Origin: Viola odorata
Lineage: Eukaryota; Streptophyta; Magnoliopsida; Malpighiales; Violaceae
Reading direction: 5' to 3'
DNA length: 64,000 bases
Assembly (NCBI GenBank): GCA_963691705.1
Contig: OY829538.1
Span: forward strand, 20,238,443-20,302,442
Numbering within the stretch: the first letter of the stretch is position 1; each line of letters begins with the position of its first letter. The position numbers and the translations under genes are program-made. The notes beneath the pieces were generated by a model. The model saw only the letters and a list, made by a program, of their open reading frames with translations, did not search any database and had not been told where the DNA came from. Shown piece after piece: positions 31,087 to 44,473 of this stretch.

Positions 31087-33150
31087 GATGGTCTTCTGGT
31101 TGCAGCACTCGACAAGTTACTTAAGGCTAGTCATTATTGTATGATATGTGGTGATTTCTGGAATCCTTGTTATCACTCTTACTAAGCTATGCCCTAGACT
31201 GTTGAACCATTACAAATATGTGGATGATTGATGTTGTTGGCTTTGAACTTTTAACAGTGTGATTGTGTTTTGCATGTCGAAAAATGGTAGTGCTATGAGT
31301 TGACGCCGATGTCTTCTTCAATGGCCTTTATCTAATGGTACAGGCCGAAGATGATGCACTCACTGCTTAGTGCTCTATGCCTTAATTCTATCGTTAATCC
31401 ATTTCATTTTAGTAAATGAAAAAAAGTTTTTTTTTTAAAAAAATAAAATTATTTGATGCTGCTGCTAAAAGCCTAAAACATAATGTACCTGCTGCTGAAA
31501 AATTCCAAATATTTTGATTTGTTTTCGTGCATGTTTGTGTCGAGGCAAGTGGCCCTCTAGCCATTTCTTAATCAGTACAGGTGGATGTTGGGTCATTATT
31601 AGCAGAGTTTGAGCGAGGAGGTTGCCATTTATTGGAATTGAAATGTCAATTTTCAAGAATTGTAGTAAATGTTTGAAATGGCCCCACTGCATGTGACAAG
31701 GCCCCGTCGAACCGATCTATAACGTAGAATCATAACAGCTTGGCCTTTGACCAATAGTGGTGTGGTGACCTGGCCATTCGTGTTCGAAAAGCCTGTGGTT
31801 TTTCAATTTCCGGTAATTGAATAGGCAACGGCGTCGTTTTATGGGCATTTTCCTCTTTCATGTATTGCACGATTGGTAGAAGCGTTTGGTCTTGTGCATT
31901 TACCACAATAGAGGATTCAACAAAGGATTTGGTCGATGCACCTACTAAAATAAAAGGAAATAGAGGTAATTTAATGTAAACATTATGGGGATAACATTAT
32001 AGGGATAACAAGACAAATACAAGCATTGCAACTCAATAGTTTTGACTTAATTGGGATTACAACATTCTCCATAGAACTGAAAAAACTTAAATCCAACACA
32101 TTCAAATCAGCGGCCCTTACTGCTGCATTTGACAAATAGAAGATCATCCTGTTATGTGAATACTAGAGATAAGACAAGTTTTCTCTTGAGTTTTTTTCAT
32201 TAGTAAAAGGGCACTAAAAGGAAAAAGTTGTCAATCTCCTAGTGATGAATGTCTTCGTTTTGCCATTAACATGAAATGCACCGGTTTTGATTGATATCTC
32301 ATTATCATTTTATTTATTTATATACATACATTTACATATCAATTTATAAACGATCAACACATTTATGATATAAAAATATGAACGTATAAAGCAGATAAAA
32401 ACTTACCCTAATCAAGGTTTTCAATCTCGTACTAGTGAATATCTCGATTTAGTTATTAGTATAAAATATACCGATTTTAATTAAAATGTTGATTTCAGTT
32501 TGCATTTCGGTATTCTATATTTTTTTATATATATTATATAGTATAAATTTACAGAATTTAACAAACTTATAAATTATAATGTATTTTTAATATTGAAGAG
32601 ATATATTGTCCGGTTCCTATTTAACTAGGATAACAGATATAAGTAGTATAAACCGAGATAGAGACTTACATACTTTGATATATTTTGTATTTCGTTTGTA
32701 TTATTGTGACTGTGAGGGAGTATATTGCTTTGAATACCAGAATCAGCTCTCCTAGTTCTTACTCCTTGGCATATATCCGAATCTTTCTCACTCCAAAAAA
32801 ATCAAAACATCTTCTCCTCTGTAATATTTCTCTCCAAAATTCTAGCTCAAAAAATCGCACAGCAACACTTTACTACTTTCACGCCCATCTCGTCCCTCCT
32901 CCGCTATCTCTCTCCTCTACTATCTCGCTTTCTTACACGCACAGCAACTGTACCTACTACATTGGAGCATCATACATGGTACCTTTTACATTTGTACTAA
33001 CTGCTCACGCACTGTCCTCTCGTTTCATTACTCATTCCCTTAACAAACCCAGATGCAGACGCTCCCTCTAGATCCACCTCCGCCGCTCTAGCTTCCTAAC
33101 CGAGGACGACCGTTGTCGTCTTTTCTGTCAAAACGATATTGCCTTCCGAA
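31087..33150. other. Intergenic region and 5' UTR of the downstream gene
   Basis: No coding feature. Around 31820 is AACGGCGTCGTTTT, a motif often found in plant nuclear promoters. At 32185-32290 and 32395-32480 lies a diverged direct repeat (TCAATCTC.TAGTGA.AT.TC.. CCG.TTT.ATT). A CT-rich stretch (32880-32935) probably belongs to the 5' UTR of the gene starting at 33151. Confidence 0.5.
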
Positions 33151-36100
33151 ATGGGCGTTCTAATTGAGTCCTGGTGCTTCTGCAAAGGAGTTGGCAAGTC
33201 GGAGAGAATGAAAGCTGCTATCTTTTCCGGCAAGGCCGCCGCCATTGCCAGAATATTATCCTCCTCCGCCGCCAATGGAGTCTCCGGTACCGGATTCCTC
33301 ATCCACCGTAACCTCCTCTTGACCGCTCATGTCAATATCCCGTCCGTCGCCGCCGCTGAATCCTGCGAGATCCGTCTCCAGAACGGCGTCGCTGCAACTC
33401 TAGTGCCTCACAGGTCTGTTGCTTTCTTTTCTTCAATCGTGTGATTTAATGTAAAGTTGAGGCCTTTCTGGTCATTCCAAACTGGGTTCAGTTGTTCCGT
33501 ATTGAATTTTCTTTGTTTAGCTGTGGATTAAATTAATAGAAAGAAACGAGGTGTAGACTGCAGTTGTGAAAGGGATGTCTTTCCTTTTTGGTTTATGTAG
33601 TAATTAGGCGAGCGAAATGTATTCTTTGGTTGTGCAAGTGATGGATCTATTGCAAGTAGGAGGCTTCGTGTTTCTTTTGGCGAGTTGGTGTTGCCATTGA
33701 TAGGGAATCCTTCATTATTCATTCTCCTATTAACCTTGCTTTCTGTTTTAGTGTTTGAAGCTTATCTGTCAAATCAGAAGTCCCAATTTGTTAAACTTTG
33801 CTTTTGCTGTACTCATGTAGAAGCTGATTTGGAAATGCTCTTATGAGTTATGACTGTATCTACGATGGTGACCTGGGGTACATTGCAGGGAGTTAAGGTT
33901 ACATAATTATTTGTATGGAACTAGCGGTGTATGGTATGAGGTTTACATAAGGATAAAATGGTGTCTGTTTGCCTGCGGGAATCACAGACTCTAGTTACTG
34001 GAATTTCTGGGTATTGAGATTAGAAACCTGACTTTATGTTATGAGGCAGTTATATTATGATTTAATGGAAGTAGTACTGAGAGATTGTCTTGGAAATTTC
34101 TAAGCTTTCTGCAATTGGAGTTGAGGATGAGAAAGATCTGAAAATAGGAGTGAATTTTGTAAGTAAGAAATGTGAGAAGGTGAGTACTGCCACCACATTC
34201 TTCAGTTTGACACTGCTGAGTACATTGTATCAACAAGTTAGGAACAGTGTCATTCTAAGTTTCATCATTTTTGCAGTATCTTTCCTTTCTGACATTTATT
34301 AAAATGGTACTACATTTACGGTTTTTTTAAAACTAGGACGCGCAAATTGCCTTAGTTTTGTAGCCAAGCCACTATTTCTTCAAGGAAGGGCTAGTTTAGT
34401 TGTTGCGGTTGGAATTACTGTACCAGCTAACAGGTCTTGTTACTTAAAGTACTAAAGGATATTTCTTTCTCTTCACATGCCCTTATTGTTGGTGTCCTTT
34501 TTAATGTAGAATGAACTCCTAGATTGTGATATAATTCAGTTGGTGAGTTGATGGGATGCCTTTGTTCAGATTTGTCCATGAAAATATGGTTGTCGCCTTC
34601 ATTTGCTTGTTGGTTGTTATCTAGATTTTGCAGTCTAGCCCGATCATAATTGTGTTGCATTAGTGATCCCACTGAAACTAATGCTACCTCTTGTGATTTT
34701 ATGTTTCCACATCAGCATTACTGACGTGAACCTACAACCATTTTTCTTTGGTTGCAGGTTTTTCATCACCAGCTCTGTTCTGGACCTTACAATAGTTGGC
34801 TTAGATACTATGGATGGAGAATCAAATGTGCAAGGACATCATCCTCACTACCTGAAGACCTGTTCAAAACCAAATCTGGATTTGGGCAGTATTGTTTACT
34901 TTTTAGGCCACACTGATAAAGAAGAACTGACAGTGGGTGAAGGAAAAGTGGTAATAGCCACTGACAATCTCATAAAACTGTCTACTGATGGAATAGTTTG
35001 GAGCCCTGGATCTGCTGGATTTGACACACATGGTAATCTTGCATTCATGATATGTGATCCCATGAAACTAGCCACTTCTCCAAATACAAAGTCTTCATCG
35101 ACTTCATCCTCATGTACATCATCGTGGAAGAGGGACTCTCCCCTGCAATTCGGTATTCCCATTCCCATTATTTGTGACTGGTTAAATCAGCATTGGGAAG
35201 GTAGCCTTGATGAACTCACCAAACCCAAGTTACCAATCATTAGATTGATGTCATCGGGCCAGAAAAGTGAGCACTCTTGTGCTTCCTTCACACTTCGTCA
35301 AGTTTTCAAGTCAATAGAAGCTGATAACGATGGAACCCCATCATCATCAAACACAGTCTCAAAGAGCAAGGATCAACCAAGACCTGGTTCTTCCGGTGCA
35401 GCAAACTCTATCAAGGAGGAAACTGGAACCAGTGATCCACACCCTACCCATGTTCACGGAATCGCAACTCCAGAAATATATGAATCACCAAAGCTTACTT
35501 CAGTGCTTATTCAGAAAGAAAGTGCACAAGTGCAGCTTTTGGATATTAATTTTCCTCCAAGGGTCACCAAAGTCCCTGTTCAACCATTGCCTGAGAAGCA
35601 GCTGGCTGCAAACTCTGATGAGAATTCTGTACAGGAACTGCCTCTGCTGAGCTCAATGGGTAGAGATCAAGTCGACAATGGGGAACTCACTACCGACGAA
35701 GGGGAAGTTGAGGTATCTTCGACAGGTTCTGTAAATGGTGCCCAAAGTCAGGTCCAGTCTAGTTCCTACCCTGTGGATTTGTCCGATATGCATAATGAAT
35801 ATAGCAGTGAGGGAGAGACCACAATGTACTCTGCAGAAACTGCTGAGAGCAGAAACTACACAAGTCCGAGGGAGGGAAAGTTTCAGCCGGTTGGAAGGAG
35901 TCACAGTTGTGTGAATTACAATCGGTGGGGAACTGGCCAAAGGAACCCAGTGGCCCGTAGGGCAATGCTTGAACAGCAGAGAAGCTTCATCCATGGTAGG
36001 AAGATGTATTCACAAGGTGCAACTTCTCAAAGGAGCAATGACTTTCTCAGCCCAACTGTGTCATCGATAATGAAGAAGCGGAACAACTCAGAGCAGCCAA

Positions 36101-36177
36101 CTAAGCGAAACATCTTGGAGCAGCCAGCTAAACAGAAGCAAAGTGCTGTTCACTCTTCTCCTAGGTGGATGTTTTGA
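33151..36177 (+). CDS. Trypsin-like-fold protein, plant-specific, 560 aa (two exons)
   Basis: Exons 33151-33413 and 34758-36177 (donor CAG|GTCTGT, acceptor TTGCAG|G, phase 2; intron 1344 bp). Residues ~44-190 look like a chymotrypsin-fold peptidase: SGTGFLIHRNLLLTAHV with candidate His60, DLTIVGLD with Asp97, and WSPGSAGFDTHGNLAFM with Ser173. GFGIPIP-like and ICDWLNQHWEGSLDEL sequence follows. The C-terminal ~300 residues are Ser/Pro/Glu-rich and probably disordered, ending in basic MKKRNNSEQPTKR. No signal peptide or membrane segment. The loop around the serine (GSAGFD, not GSSGGP) is unusual, so catalytic activity is uncertain. I know of comparable uncharacterised plant proteins but cannot name a gene. 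The ATG at 33151 is chosen because the upstream in-frame TTG is not a plausible plant start. Frame is fully open, so likely functional. Confidence 0.88.
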
Positions 36178-37340
36178 TCATTGAATAGGGGCGTACTAAA
36201 AGTTCAACAGAAGAAATATACTCTTTTTGGTGTTTGGATTCAGTCCATTCTGTTGTGTACACTCTACACTGTAACTAAAATTCTTATCATTTTTTTCTCT
36301 TTTAAATTTTTTAAAATTAGGTTACAACAGTAACTAAGCTGTGACCATCTGTAGACCAATCTGAGTTGGGATGAATAAGAAAATTCTACCAGGATCTGCA
36401 TAAACTGTACTCTTTAAAATATTGCCAGCTTACCGGTTCCCAGCAACTAGATACTGACCACTGGTCAACTAGACCAATCTCCTGGCACTGTTTTTCTTTT
36501 TCTTTTTCTTTTTCTTTTTTCTTTTTTCTTTTCATTTTTTTCTATTGTGTGTTGTCTTCAAGTTTCGAAGGGTGTAGTTATATAGATTTTTTTAAATATA
36601 ATTTATGATGTAAATTGTGAAATTTGAAATAAATTAAATAACGTCAGAATTTAAAAAGTTGTATAATTAAAAAAAAAAATATTTATACTTTATATAATTC
36701 TAATTTTCTAAATAATGTGGTGCCATGTATCATTTTTCAGATAGTCTAGGGATGGACGTGTGTACTAATAACTTAGTAGGAACAATACCTGCGCGATACT
36801 GCAGGTTATCAGTTTTTCTTATTGTTCCAGTGACAAGATACGGTAGTGCCCATGAGGATTTGAAAAATAAAAATCTCAACTTGATTAATCCGCATTATGT
36901 TATGAGAAAAAGAGGAAATTATATGCAAATTAATTAATTAACATTAGTCATCTAGTATTTGACAACAAACCTTCTTCCATCAGTAGACACTGTAGGAACC
37001 ACGACTGAGGCTCACGAATTACAAAGTAGGAAAATTACAATGGAATCACCTTCTATTTTATCTCACCAGATTGTTGCAAAAGAGTATTAGGATTACACGG
37101 TAATTTCAAACATTAGTTAAGATTAATGCAATGAAATCAGCTTTTACTATCAAAGCAAGACTATTTTGTAACACTTTTTCAAAAATAATTTTAAATTACT
37201 GAAAAATTTGGAAATAATTATGTAAGTGGTATTAAAAAAAATCAAATGTTTAACTTAAAATGAGTTTTTAACAAATGAGGTTTAATTACAAAATAAGACT
37301 GATAATTTTGTAACATTTTTTAAAATTCACTACTACAACG
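36178..37340. other. 3' flank and intergenic AT-rich region
   Basis: The 3' UTR of the preceding gene lies in the first few hundred bases. A (TTTTC)n run is at about 36487-36540. No gene, RNA or terminal repeats recognised in the rest. Confidence 0.6.
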
Positions 37341-38540
37341 GCGTACTTGGTGGAACAACCTCCCTTAGTGAAGGGTCAAATGAGATCAATTCCCCACATG
37401 ACGAATGGGCATGGACTGATCAAGTTGGACAATTTTGTGGTGAGTGAGAGTATGAACTTTGCGTACTTCTGACATTTATTATAGGTGTGCACATATTCAT
37501 CACAATCATTTCGAAGTGATGGTCAATAAAAGTCGTTCCTGATTATTTGGACTGCTATAGTTTCTTCACAGATGTGCATACCACAAATTCCTTCATGGAT
37601 TTCTCGAAGAATGTATTCGCCTTTTATCTTGGTTACACACTTGGCCATTGGGTTGTCGTGGCATCGTTTTAGCAGTTCTCCATCAAATAATGTGTAACGA
37701 GCCGCTTATTTCTCTATTTTCTTAACTAGTTCAACATTATTTAGTAGGTCATGAGTTGCTAAGAAAGCCTTGATTGCCATTCTCCAATCTTCAACATCTT
37801 GTGCAAAGCATAGTGGTTTTTGTTTATCAATAGTCAAAGTAGACAGTTCCTCAACTAGTATATCTGCCGGAATTGGAAAAGTCGAGTTTGCGGTCATTTT
37901 AGCAATTTCATCTGCTGCATTGTTGTGACATCGTTCAGTATGAACCAGTTCGACTTTGACTCCTTTCTCTTGAAGTCGTTCAAGTTCTGCCTTGACCTTG
38001 GTTAGGTATCTTTGCATAATGGGAAGCCTAATAGTCTCCGTTAACTTAGTCAAGTACAAGCTTAGAATCCCCTTCTACTTTCATGCCAATAAGGCCTTGA
38101 ACTATCATCTTGCCCATTGATTGTAATGCAGCCCCAAGACGTAGTCCTGCCAATAGCGCTTCATATTCTACGACATTATTGGAGACTGACTCTAATATGC
38201 GAATGACATATCTGAATGTTTCACCTTTTGGACTGCGTAAGATGATGTCGGCCCCAGTGGCTTTGCTATTTTTGGCACCATCGAAGTGAATGTGCCATCT
38301 TGCGTCGACCTCTTCTTCAAAATTGGATTCGTTCAGCTTCTGTATTATGTCTTTTTCAGCCCAAGGTTATTCTATGGTAGGTGGTGTGTCGAGCAAGGTG
38401 CATTCAACGATAAAGTCTGCTAAGGCTTGCGTCATTATGGCAGGTCTTGAATCATACTTGAGTTCGTATTGGCTGAGTTTGTTACCTAAGAGATTGCTCA
38501 CGAGACATGAATATAGGGTAGATCTTGATGCCTTGCATCG
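37341..38540 (-). pseudogene. Tat-type gypsy fragment: RNase H to integrase start
   Basis: Minus-strand frames read in order: LSQYELKYDSRPAIMTQALA (end of the first RNase H, ~38480), WHIHFDGAKNSKATGADIIL (start of the second, archaeal-type RNase H, ~38290), ADEIAKMTANSTFPIPADIL (its end, ~37890) and an integrase zinc region (EIHEGICGMHICEETIAVQI ... DEYVHTYNKCQKY, ~37590-37420). Gag, protease and RT are missing; the piece meets an LTR end on its right. The dual RNase H arrangement supports the Tat lineage. Stops and frame shifts throughout. Confidence 0.8.
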
Positions 38541-38990
38541 GGGGGTTGTCCTGGTGTAAACACTCCGACGATTAAGTTAGTTGAGAGAAAATATATGTAT
38601 AAGGGTGGCTAGGGTTTAGTATTGCTTACTTACCTTAGATACATATGTGTTGTATTTATAGTGGAGATCAAGTCTTTTTATTATGGAAAGATAATTTTTG
38701 CTATAATTTAGAAGTCATACCTGAGTAGGAGAATAAGAAGTCGTGTACCAATAGGAGTATAATTACCATAAATATCTTTTCCTATAATAGTGAAAGAGGT
38801 AGGTATTTTCCTTAATAAAGGCGCAAGTTGTTCAACGAGTAAGTCGCGTGCCTTGTAAGGTCCGTTTCTCTTAAAGTCGTTCTCTTTATCAGGATCTTTG
38901 TCTGACTAGACTTTGACCTCACAAGTGGAACAGTTTATAACAAAAATAGTAAGTCGTTCTACAAAAAGTTATCACTTTCTATTATAAAAA
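38541..38990 (-). mobile_element. LTR remnant of the same Tat-type element
   Basis: Minus strand: TATA box CCACTATAAATAC (about 38665-38653), then CTAACTTAATCGTCGGAGTG (~38585-38566) followed by ACACCAGGACAACCCCCCG. A (C/T)TTGA.CGTCGGAG motif just before an LTR end is characteristic of Tat-type elements. It joins directly to RNase H sequence, so an internal deletion removed gag to RT. Confidence 0.65.
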
Positions 38991-39612
38991 TAAGAATAAT
39001 TAAGATAAGCATCAACAAATGATAATATTATAAGGTTTAATATACCTGTCGGTTCTCAATGTTTGCTATAATGATTATTTTAATCCCAAATATTTGTTTT
39101 GGTCTCATCTGATTCCCGACATTACGTACATATATCATATTAAGCCCTCGTCGTGACAAAAATCATTAAAGGAAATAAACTCCGTCAAAATTTAATTTTT
39201 TATTATTATTTTTACCGGGTCTCACTACTTAAAGTATATATATTTAAATTCATATACTTTTTTATTTATTTTATTTTTCTTTCCTTTTACTTTTTTTTTC
39301 TATAAAAAAAAACAAGTTTTAATTCTTTGAATTCTGATTGCGGCTACCTTCCTTATAGTGATTCCACTAAGTTGTCCTTCTGTCTCGCGACATTTCCTCT
39401 TCTTCCTATTTAGTGCTCCAACTAAGAAAAAAGAACAAAATTCATTTTCCATTTTTTTTTCTAAACTCAATAGATGAAGAAAATGGAGAACAATAAGCAC
39501 AACCGTCAGACAGCCAGCGACTGTAACAACAGAAGATCCCGGCTTAAACCCACTGATGCAAAAAAATAGCCCATTGACCAAATCAGCTACTGATGCTAAG
39601 AAGCCTATCACA
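38991..39612. other. AT-rich spacer with a possible MITE end
   Basis: GGTTTAATATACCTGTCGGT at ~39035 resembles one end of a long-TIR MITE, but no inverted partner was found nearby. No gene. Confidence 0.4.
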
Positions 39613-39845
39613 TAATCTTACTGTATTTGAATTAGATTAGATATATCTACTATTTGAATTTGATTAGATATACTGTATTTGTATTTTGAAGTTTTGTATA
39701 TCAGTCATACGAGGATGAGATCCTATCTTCTAATTCAAATGTGTATAAGTCATGTATGTATTGATCCATAAATAAAACATAAGAATTAAGGCTTCCAGCA
39801 CATATTTCTTCTCTTATGTTCTCTTATATTTCTAGTTAGTAGTGG
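39613..39845 (+). repeat. Probable 5' LTR remnant of a Copia element
   Basis: AT-rich block with TATTTGAATTAGATTAGATA duplicated, then a short leader and TTAGTAGTGGAGCCCTA, which looks like a damaged Met-tRNA primer-binding site (normally TGGTATCAGAGCC), directly before Copia gag. No 3' LTR is present. Left limit uncertain. Confidence 0.5.
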
Positions 39846-39865
39846 AGCCCTATTCCTGTTCTAAG

Positions 39866-41104
39866 ATGGCATCCTCTTCGAACTCCTCTACTATTGCACC
39901 TTCAATCACCTTCATGACCAACCCCACCTACTTCATCTCTTTTAAGTTGACAAAAGACAATTATCTTTTCGCGCGCGCAAGTCGAGCTTTATCTTTAGGA
40001 TCTCGGCTTATTTGACTTTGTTAATAGTGATGGCGTTTGTCCCTCCAAACTCAACCCAAATACTGAAAACCCGACCCAAAAGACCCCCAATCCCAAATGT
40101 CTTTCTTGGTTCCAACAAGATAAATTAATTGTAAGCACACTTATTGGATCCCTTACTTTAGATGTCACGTCAATAGTGATCGAATTACAAACTTCTTAAG
40201 AAATTTGGCAGGCGTTGGAGGAATCACTTGCAACACCCACTGACACTCATGTCATGTCACTTCACTTCGGTCTTTAGAAGCTCCGACAGGAAGAAGCGGA
40301 AGATGTCACCACTTACATTTGTCGGGGTAAACTAATTTATAATGAACTTGTTGTTATTGGTGATCCCATCACCCAAAGGCAGTTCACTATGTCTATTCTC
40401 AAAGGTCTCAAAAGTATGTTTAAGGACCTAGTGACTTCAATTAATGTTCATCGTGAGCCTACACCCTTCTCTGAATTATTATCTCTCTACGTGATTCATG
40501 AGTTTATGCATAACTCTGGTGATACCAGCATGCTCAAGACTAACGACTTACTATCGATGTTGCCCACCCCTCCTCTAAGTGCGCAGCTCACCCATCGCAC
40601 AACACAACCTAATCAGCAAGCATCCTCCAACCACAGTCGCAACAAAAACAACACCCAGTTTTATCGAGGACAAGGCTACAATCCCAGGAATAACAATGGG
40701 GGTTGACAACGCTATCTCGGGATATTATGCGACTGATTGCAATGATCGATATGCTCCTCAACCGATAGCCAACATGGTAACTGTTGCGTCATACTCAGCC
40801 AACACAATTACTGGTTCTACGGTATCCCACTATCTCACCATTCCCGGGGATTGGTACCCCGATACAGCTGTTTCCATCATATGACCCAAGATGTTGGAAA
40901 TCAAAATAACTACGCTGAATATACTAGATCGGACAATCTGTAGATGGGAGATGGTAAGGAAATTCCCATTATTTTTGTTGGTAATACTTCTTTTAAATCC
41001 TTTGTTAAGCCATTAATGCTTCCTAATGTGTTATGTGCACCATCTATTTCCATGAACTTGCTCTCTGATAATCCTGAGATCGGAGTGAGGGTAATTTTGT
41101 AACT
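39866..41104 (+). pseudogene. Copia gag and protease fragment
   Basis: Frames give FKLTKDNYL (~39945), then SWFQQDKLIVSTLIGSLTLD (UBN2-type Gag of plant Copia elements), RQFTMSILKGLKSMFKDLVT (40389 on) and a Q/N-rich tail. Then WYPDTAVSI followed by MTQDVGNQNNY, the damaged form of the protease box WYPDTGASHHMT, and CAPSISMNLLSDN. Stops and shifts; no integrase or RT follows. It ends at a Tat-type leader. Confidence 0.8.
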
Positions 41105-41297
41105 TGGCATGTTGATGTGGATGATCTCCTTGCTCCTAAGTCACCTGCAAAGCGCCGGAGGGGGTCTTCGGCGTAGAATCTCCGACGATCAAGTTAGTAT
41201 CGTGAAGATTGTAAGTAGCAGGAAAGGTTACCGGGATAGTTATCGGGTTTATAGCAGGAGCTTCTTGTAAGGTTTGTGTGGGTGTATGTATGCATGT
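41105..41297 (-). mobile_element. Tat-type LTR, 3' end and leader (split by Ogre solo LTR)
   Basis: Minus strand: CTAACTTGATCGTCGGAG, then TTCTACGCCGAAGACCCCC, then TTTGCAGGTGAC and a leader with GGAGATCATCCACATCAACA. The missing upstream half, with TATA box, resumes at 44474 beyond the inserted solo LTR. Confidence 0.65.
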
Positions 41298-44200
41298 TGT
41301 CGCGCCCCAAAAATTAAACAAAATAGTTTATTCGCGAGTGTACAACGAATCTGAGATCTTACGATGCTCAACGTAAAAGGACGCCTCGCAACATGCAATG
41401 AAGTCGCCACCCTTATTTTGTCTCTAGGCTTTGCGAACCTAATCGTCATGGCATAAAATAAAATAAAATAAATAAAAAACTAAAGGCACAAAAAAAGGTC
41501 TAAACCCAAGACAAAGGTTCGGGGTCGTATTATGGTCTCGGGAAGGTGTTAGGCACCCGAGTCACATCCGAAAAATGGTTACCGGTTGATGAGGGGGGTG
41601 TTTAAAAGGTGTTTGACAAAATGCGTTTTGAAAGGGGGTCCTCAGAGGAATCATCACTTTGGTCTTTTCCATGATCGGGACCGTTTAGGAATAATTAATC
41701 ATTGGACGGGGTTACCATTTTAAAAATCTTTTCGGATGGGGTTACCATTTTCAAGACCGATCGATTATTCCTGACCGTAGTGTGATGAGACTGAATTTTT
41801 CGTAAGACCGAATGAGCGCCCTCTATTTCATCATTGGACTTATGCATGATTAAATTAATTACTACGTGATCCTATCATGGATAGCTTAACAGAGTACAGA
41901 TTAAATGAGAGGTTTTTGAAATGATATACTGATGTGGGATCGAAGCCACCAAGTATATGCAGTCAATATAAGTGAGAATTTAAAATCAAACGAACATGGC
42001 ATTTTTAAGCAAGTCTTTAAACAAGTTGTTCACGTGGGTTGATTTTAAATTCTAGCAATTCTATATATCATACGTACGATTAATATTTACGGAAAGCATT
42101 GAATAAATAAAAGGGAATGAAAGGCATACTTTCGAGCGAAGCTTGAATTTTAAACCTACAAAATGAGAGTGTTAGTGATAGCTCGAAAAATAAATAAGCA
42201 ATTTATGAATGCGAGAATTTAAATAACAGCTGATATTTATCGAAAAATTAAATAACAATTTTTGACGAATACAAAGATAAAATGGTGATTTGACACATAC
42301 GCAAATTTAAATGATGATTTGATGAGTACAGGAAAATTTAAATGATATTTTGCATGCGAGAAATTTATATGACGACGGTTGATAAGTGCGAGAAATTTAA
42401 ATGATGATTTGATGTATGAGAGAATTTAATGATGATTTGATAAGTGCGAAAATTAAATGCTGATTTGACGAAAAATTTAAGTGATGATTTGACGAAAAAT
42501 CAAAGATTTGATATTTGCAGAAAATTAAGCAGTTGACGTTTGCAGAAAATTAAATGATGATTTGTAGAAAATTAAACAGTTGATGATTTGCAGAAAATAA
42601 AATGATGATTTGTAGGAAATTAAATAGTTGATGATTTGCAGAAAATAAAATGATGATTTGCAGGAAATTAAATAGTTGATATTGCAGAAAATAAACAGGT
42701 GATATTGAAGAAAATTAAATAGTTGATATTGCAGAAAATTAAACAGGTGATATTGCAGAAAATTAAAGCAGTTGATATTTGTGAGAATAAAAAATGCGAC
42801 CGACCATATAGGCGGTAAATTATATGACTGAATTTAAATTGCACAAAGTAAATTGCGAAGAATTTAAACAGTTGATAAGTACAGAATTTTAAAGTGACAG
42901 TACGAGAAAAATAGTCATACGAAACATACGAATATTTTACAAAAAAATGCGATCTGAGGTCTTGAAAAATGAAGATGGGCTGGGCCCAATTTGAAAAATA
43001 ATAGTTCTTGGCCCAAGGAAATAAAAGAAAATGGTGATGAGCTTGACCCATCACCTTTCACGCGTTGAACATGCCATTATGGCACTGTTCATCGTCACTT
43101 TCCTTGGTCGCCGGCGGCCAAGCACCGGCCACAGGTGGCAGTTTAAAAAAGTCTTCATATCAAGACGCTCGTCTCCTCGACGGCTTCCCGACCGTACAAA
43201 CCTCGGATCTTGGTTTAAACCGTACCGAGTTTAATTTCGAAAAAATGACAAAAATGATAATTACCAAGAACTAATTAATTCACATGATTTATCTAACGAT
43301 TTAGCAAATGAAATGCATGTATTTAATCTATGACATATATAAGAATTAATGAGATAAAAATAAGCAATTTAATTGAGCAAAAACGTAATCAAAAGAATTA
43401 AAGCAAGAAAGGCAGTGAACCGCCGAGAAAATGCTTACGAGCAAAATCATGAACTGTGACGATTGTCTCTTGAAATGAGCAAACTATCAAGGGAGAAGAA
43501 GCAAGGCTTGCTAGGGGGTGAATTTGTGGTTGAAAACGAAGGAAAATAGTGGCCGCCTTTTTTAGGCTGAAGTCGCGTGGATGCCGGACGCGAGGGTTGC
43601 GCATGGTGGGAGGACGTCGAGGTGGTGGAGCTAGGATTCGTGAGGTGGCGAGGCTAGGCGTGGAGGTGACGGATTGAAAGGATAGGAAGCGACGGGAGCA
43701 AGCAGCCCGGTGGCTTGCTCCGCTGCCCCGTCGCTTCCACGCTGTTCATGTGCACCATGCACATTTAATTGTCAACCATTGATCTGGTTGACTTTCCTTG
43801 GTCAACTAGATCAACGGTGATGATCAAATGCCTTTTTAATCCTATTTAAATGACCTCGAGCCATTTTTGCGAACAAACGTTCCGAATTTTTGAGCCGAAA
43901 GCGCCAGCGCGTAGAGAAAAATAAGGCAAGTTTAACCGTCTACAGCGAATGATGAGAATTTTTCATTTAACGTGTTTATTTTCTCGTTCAGAAACATGAA
44001 ATGTTCGGACGAAAAATAAATGACGTTATGGCAAAAATTACGCGAAACGCTGTTGGTCGGTGTGAATGAAAAAAAGAGTAGGTACTAGTTGATGGAAAAC
44101 ATTTCGTGTTTGAGCTATTGTCCGAGCGAACTTACTCAGGTCCAATAAAAACTCGAACAAAAATAATAATAAAAAAATAAAATGCTAAAAAATGTGATAA

Positions 44201-44473
44201 AATACTAAAACTCCTAAATTTCATGCGATGGCCAAAAACGAAGAAATAACTTGCAAATGACTAACGGATAATTAAAAACGTGATTTTTAAGGCTAAAAAT
44301 ATTAATGATAATAATAATGAAAATACGCGACGAAAAATTAAAAGCGCTATTTCGAACGCTGACGATGATAAAAATGCGATGAGAATTTAAAAATACTAAC
44401 GACAGTAAATTAAGTAAAAATGACGGAAATGCTAAATTTAATTAAAAATGGAGTCAAAATTCGGGTATCAACA
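41298..44473 (-). mobile_element. Solo LTR of the Ogre family (TSD catgt)
   Basis: Ends TGTCGCGCCCC... and ...GGGTATCAACA, with target duplication catgt at 41293-41297 and 44474-44478. 3176 bp, same family and orientation as 8586-12851, but without the foldback element and clearly diverged. It contains the internal degenerate repeats (42230-42790) and the U3 hairpin (43772-43818). Inserted within a Tat-type LTR. Confidence 0.92.

Noticed and set aside
33139..33150. Upstream TTG as alternative start of the trypsin-like gene
   Set aside because: Non-AUG start not expected for a plant gene; the ATG at 33151 starts the conserved product.
34663..34757. Open frame upstream of exon 2 of the trypsin-like gene as coding start
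   Set aside because: It runs through the polypyrimidine tract and acceptor TTGCAG; splicing from 33413 gives an in-frame, domain-completing product instead.
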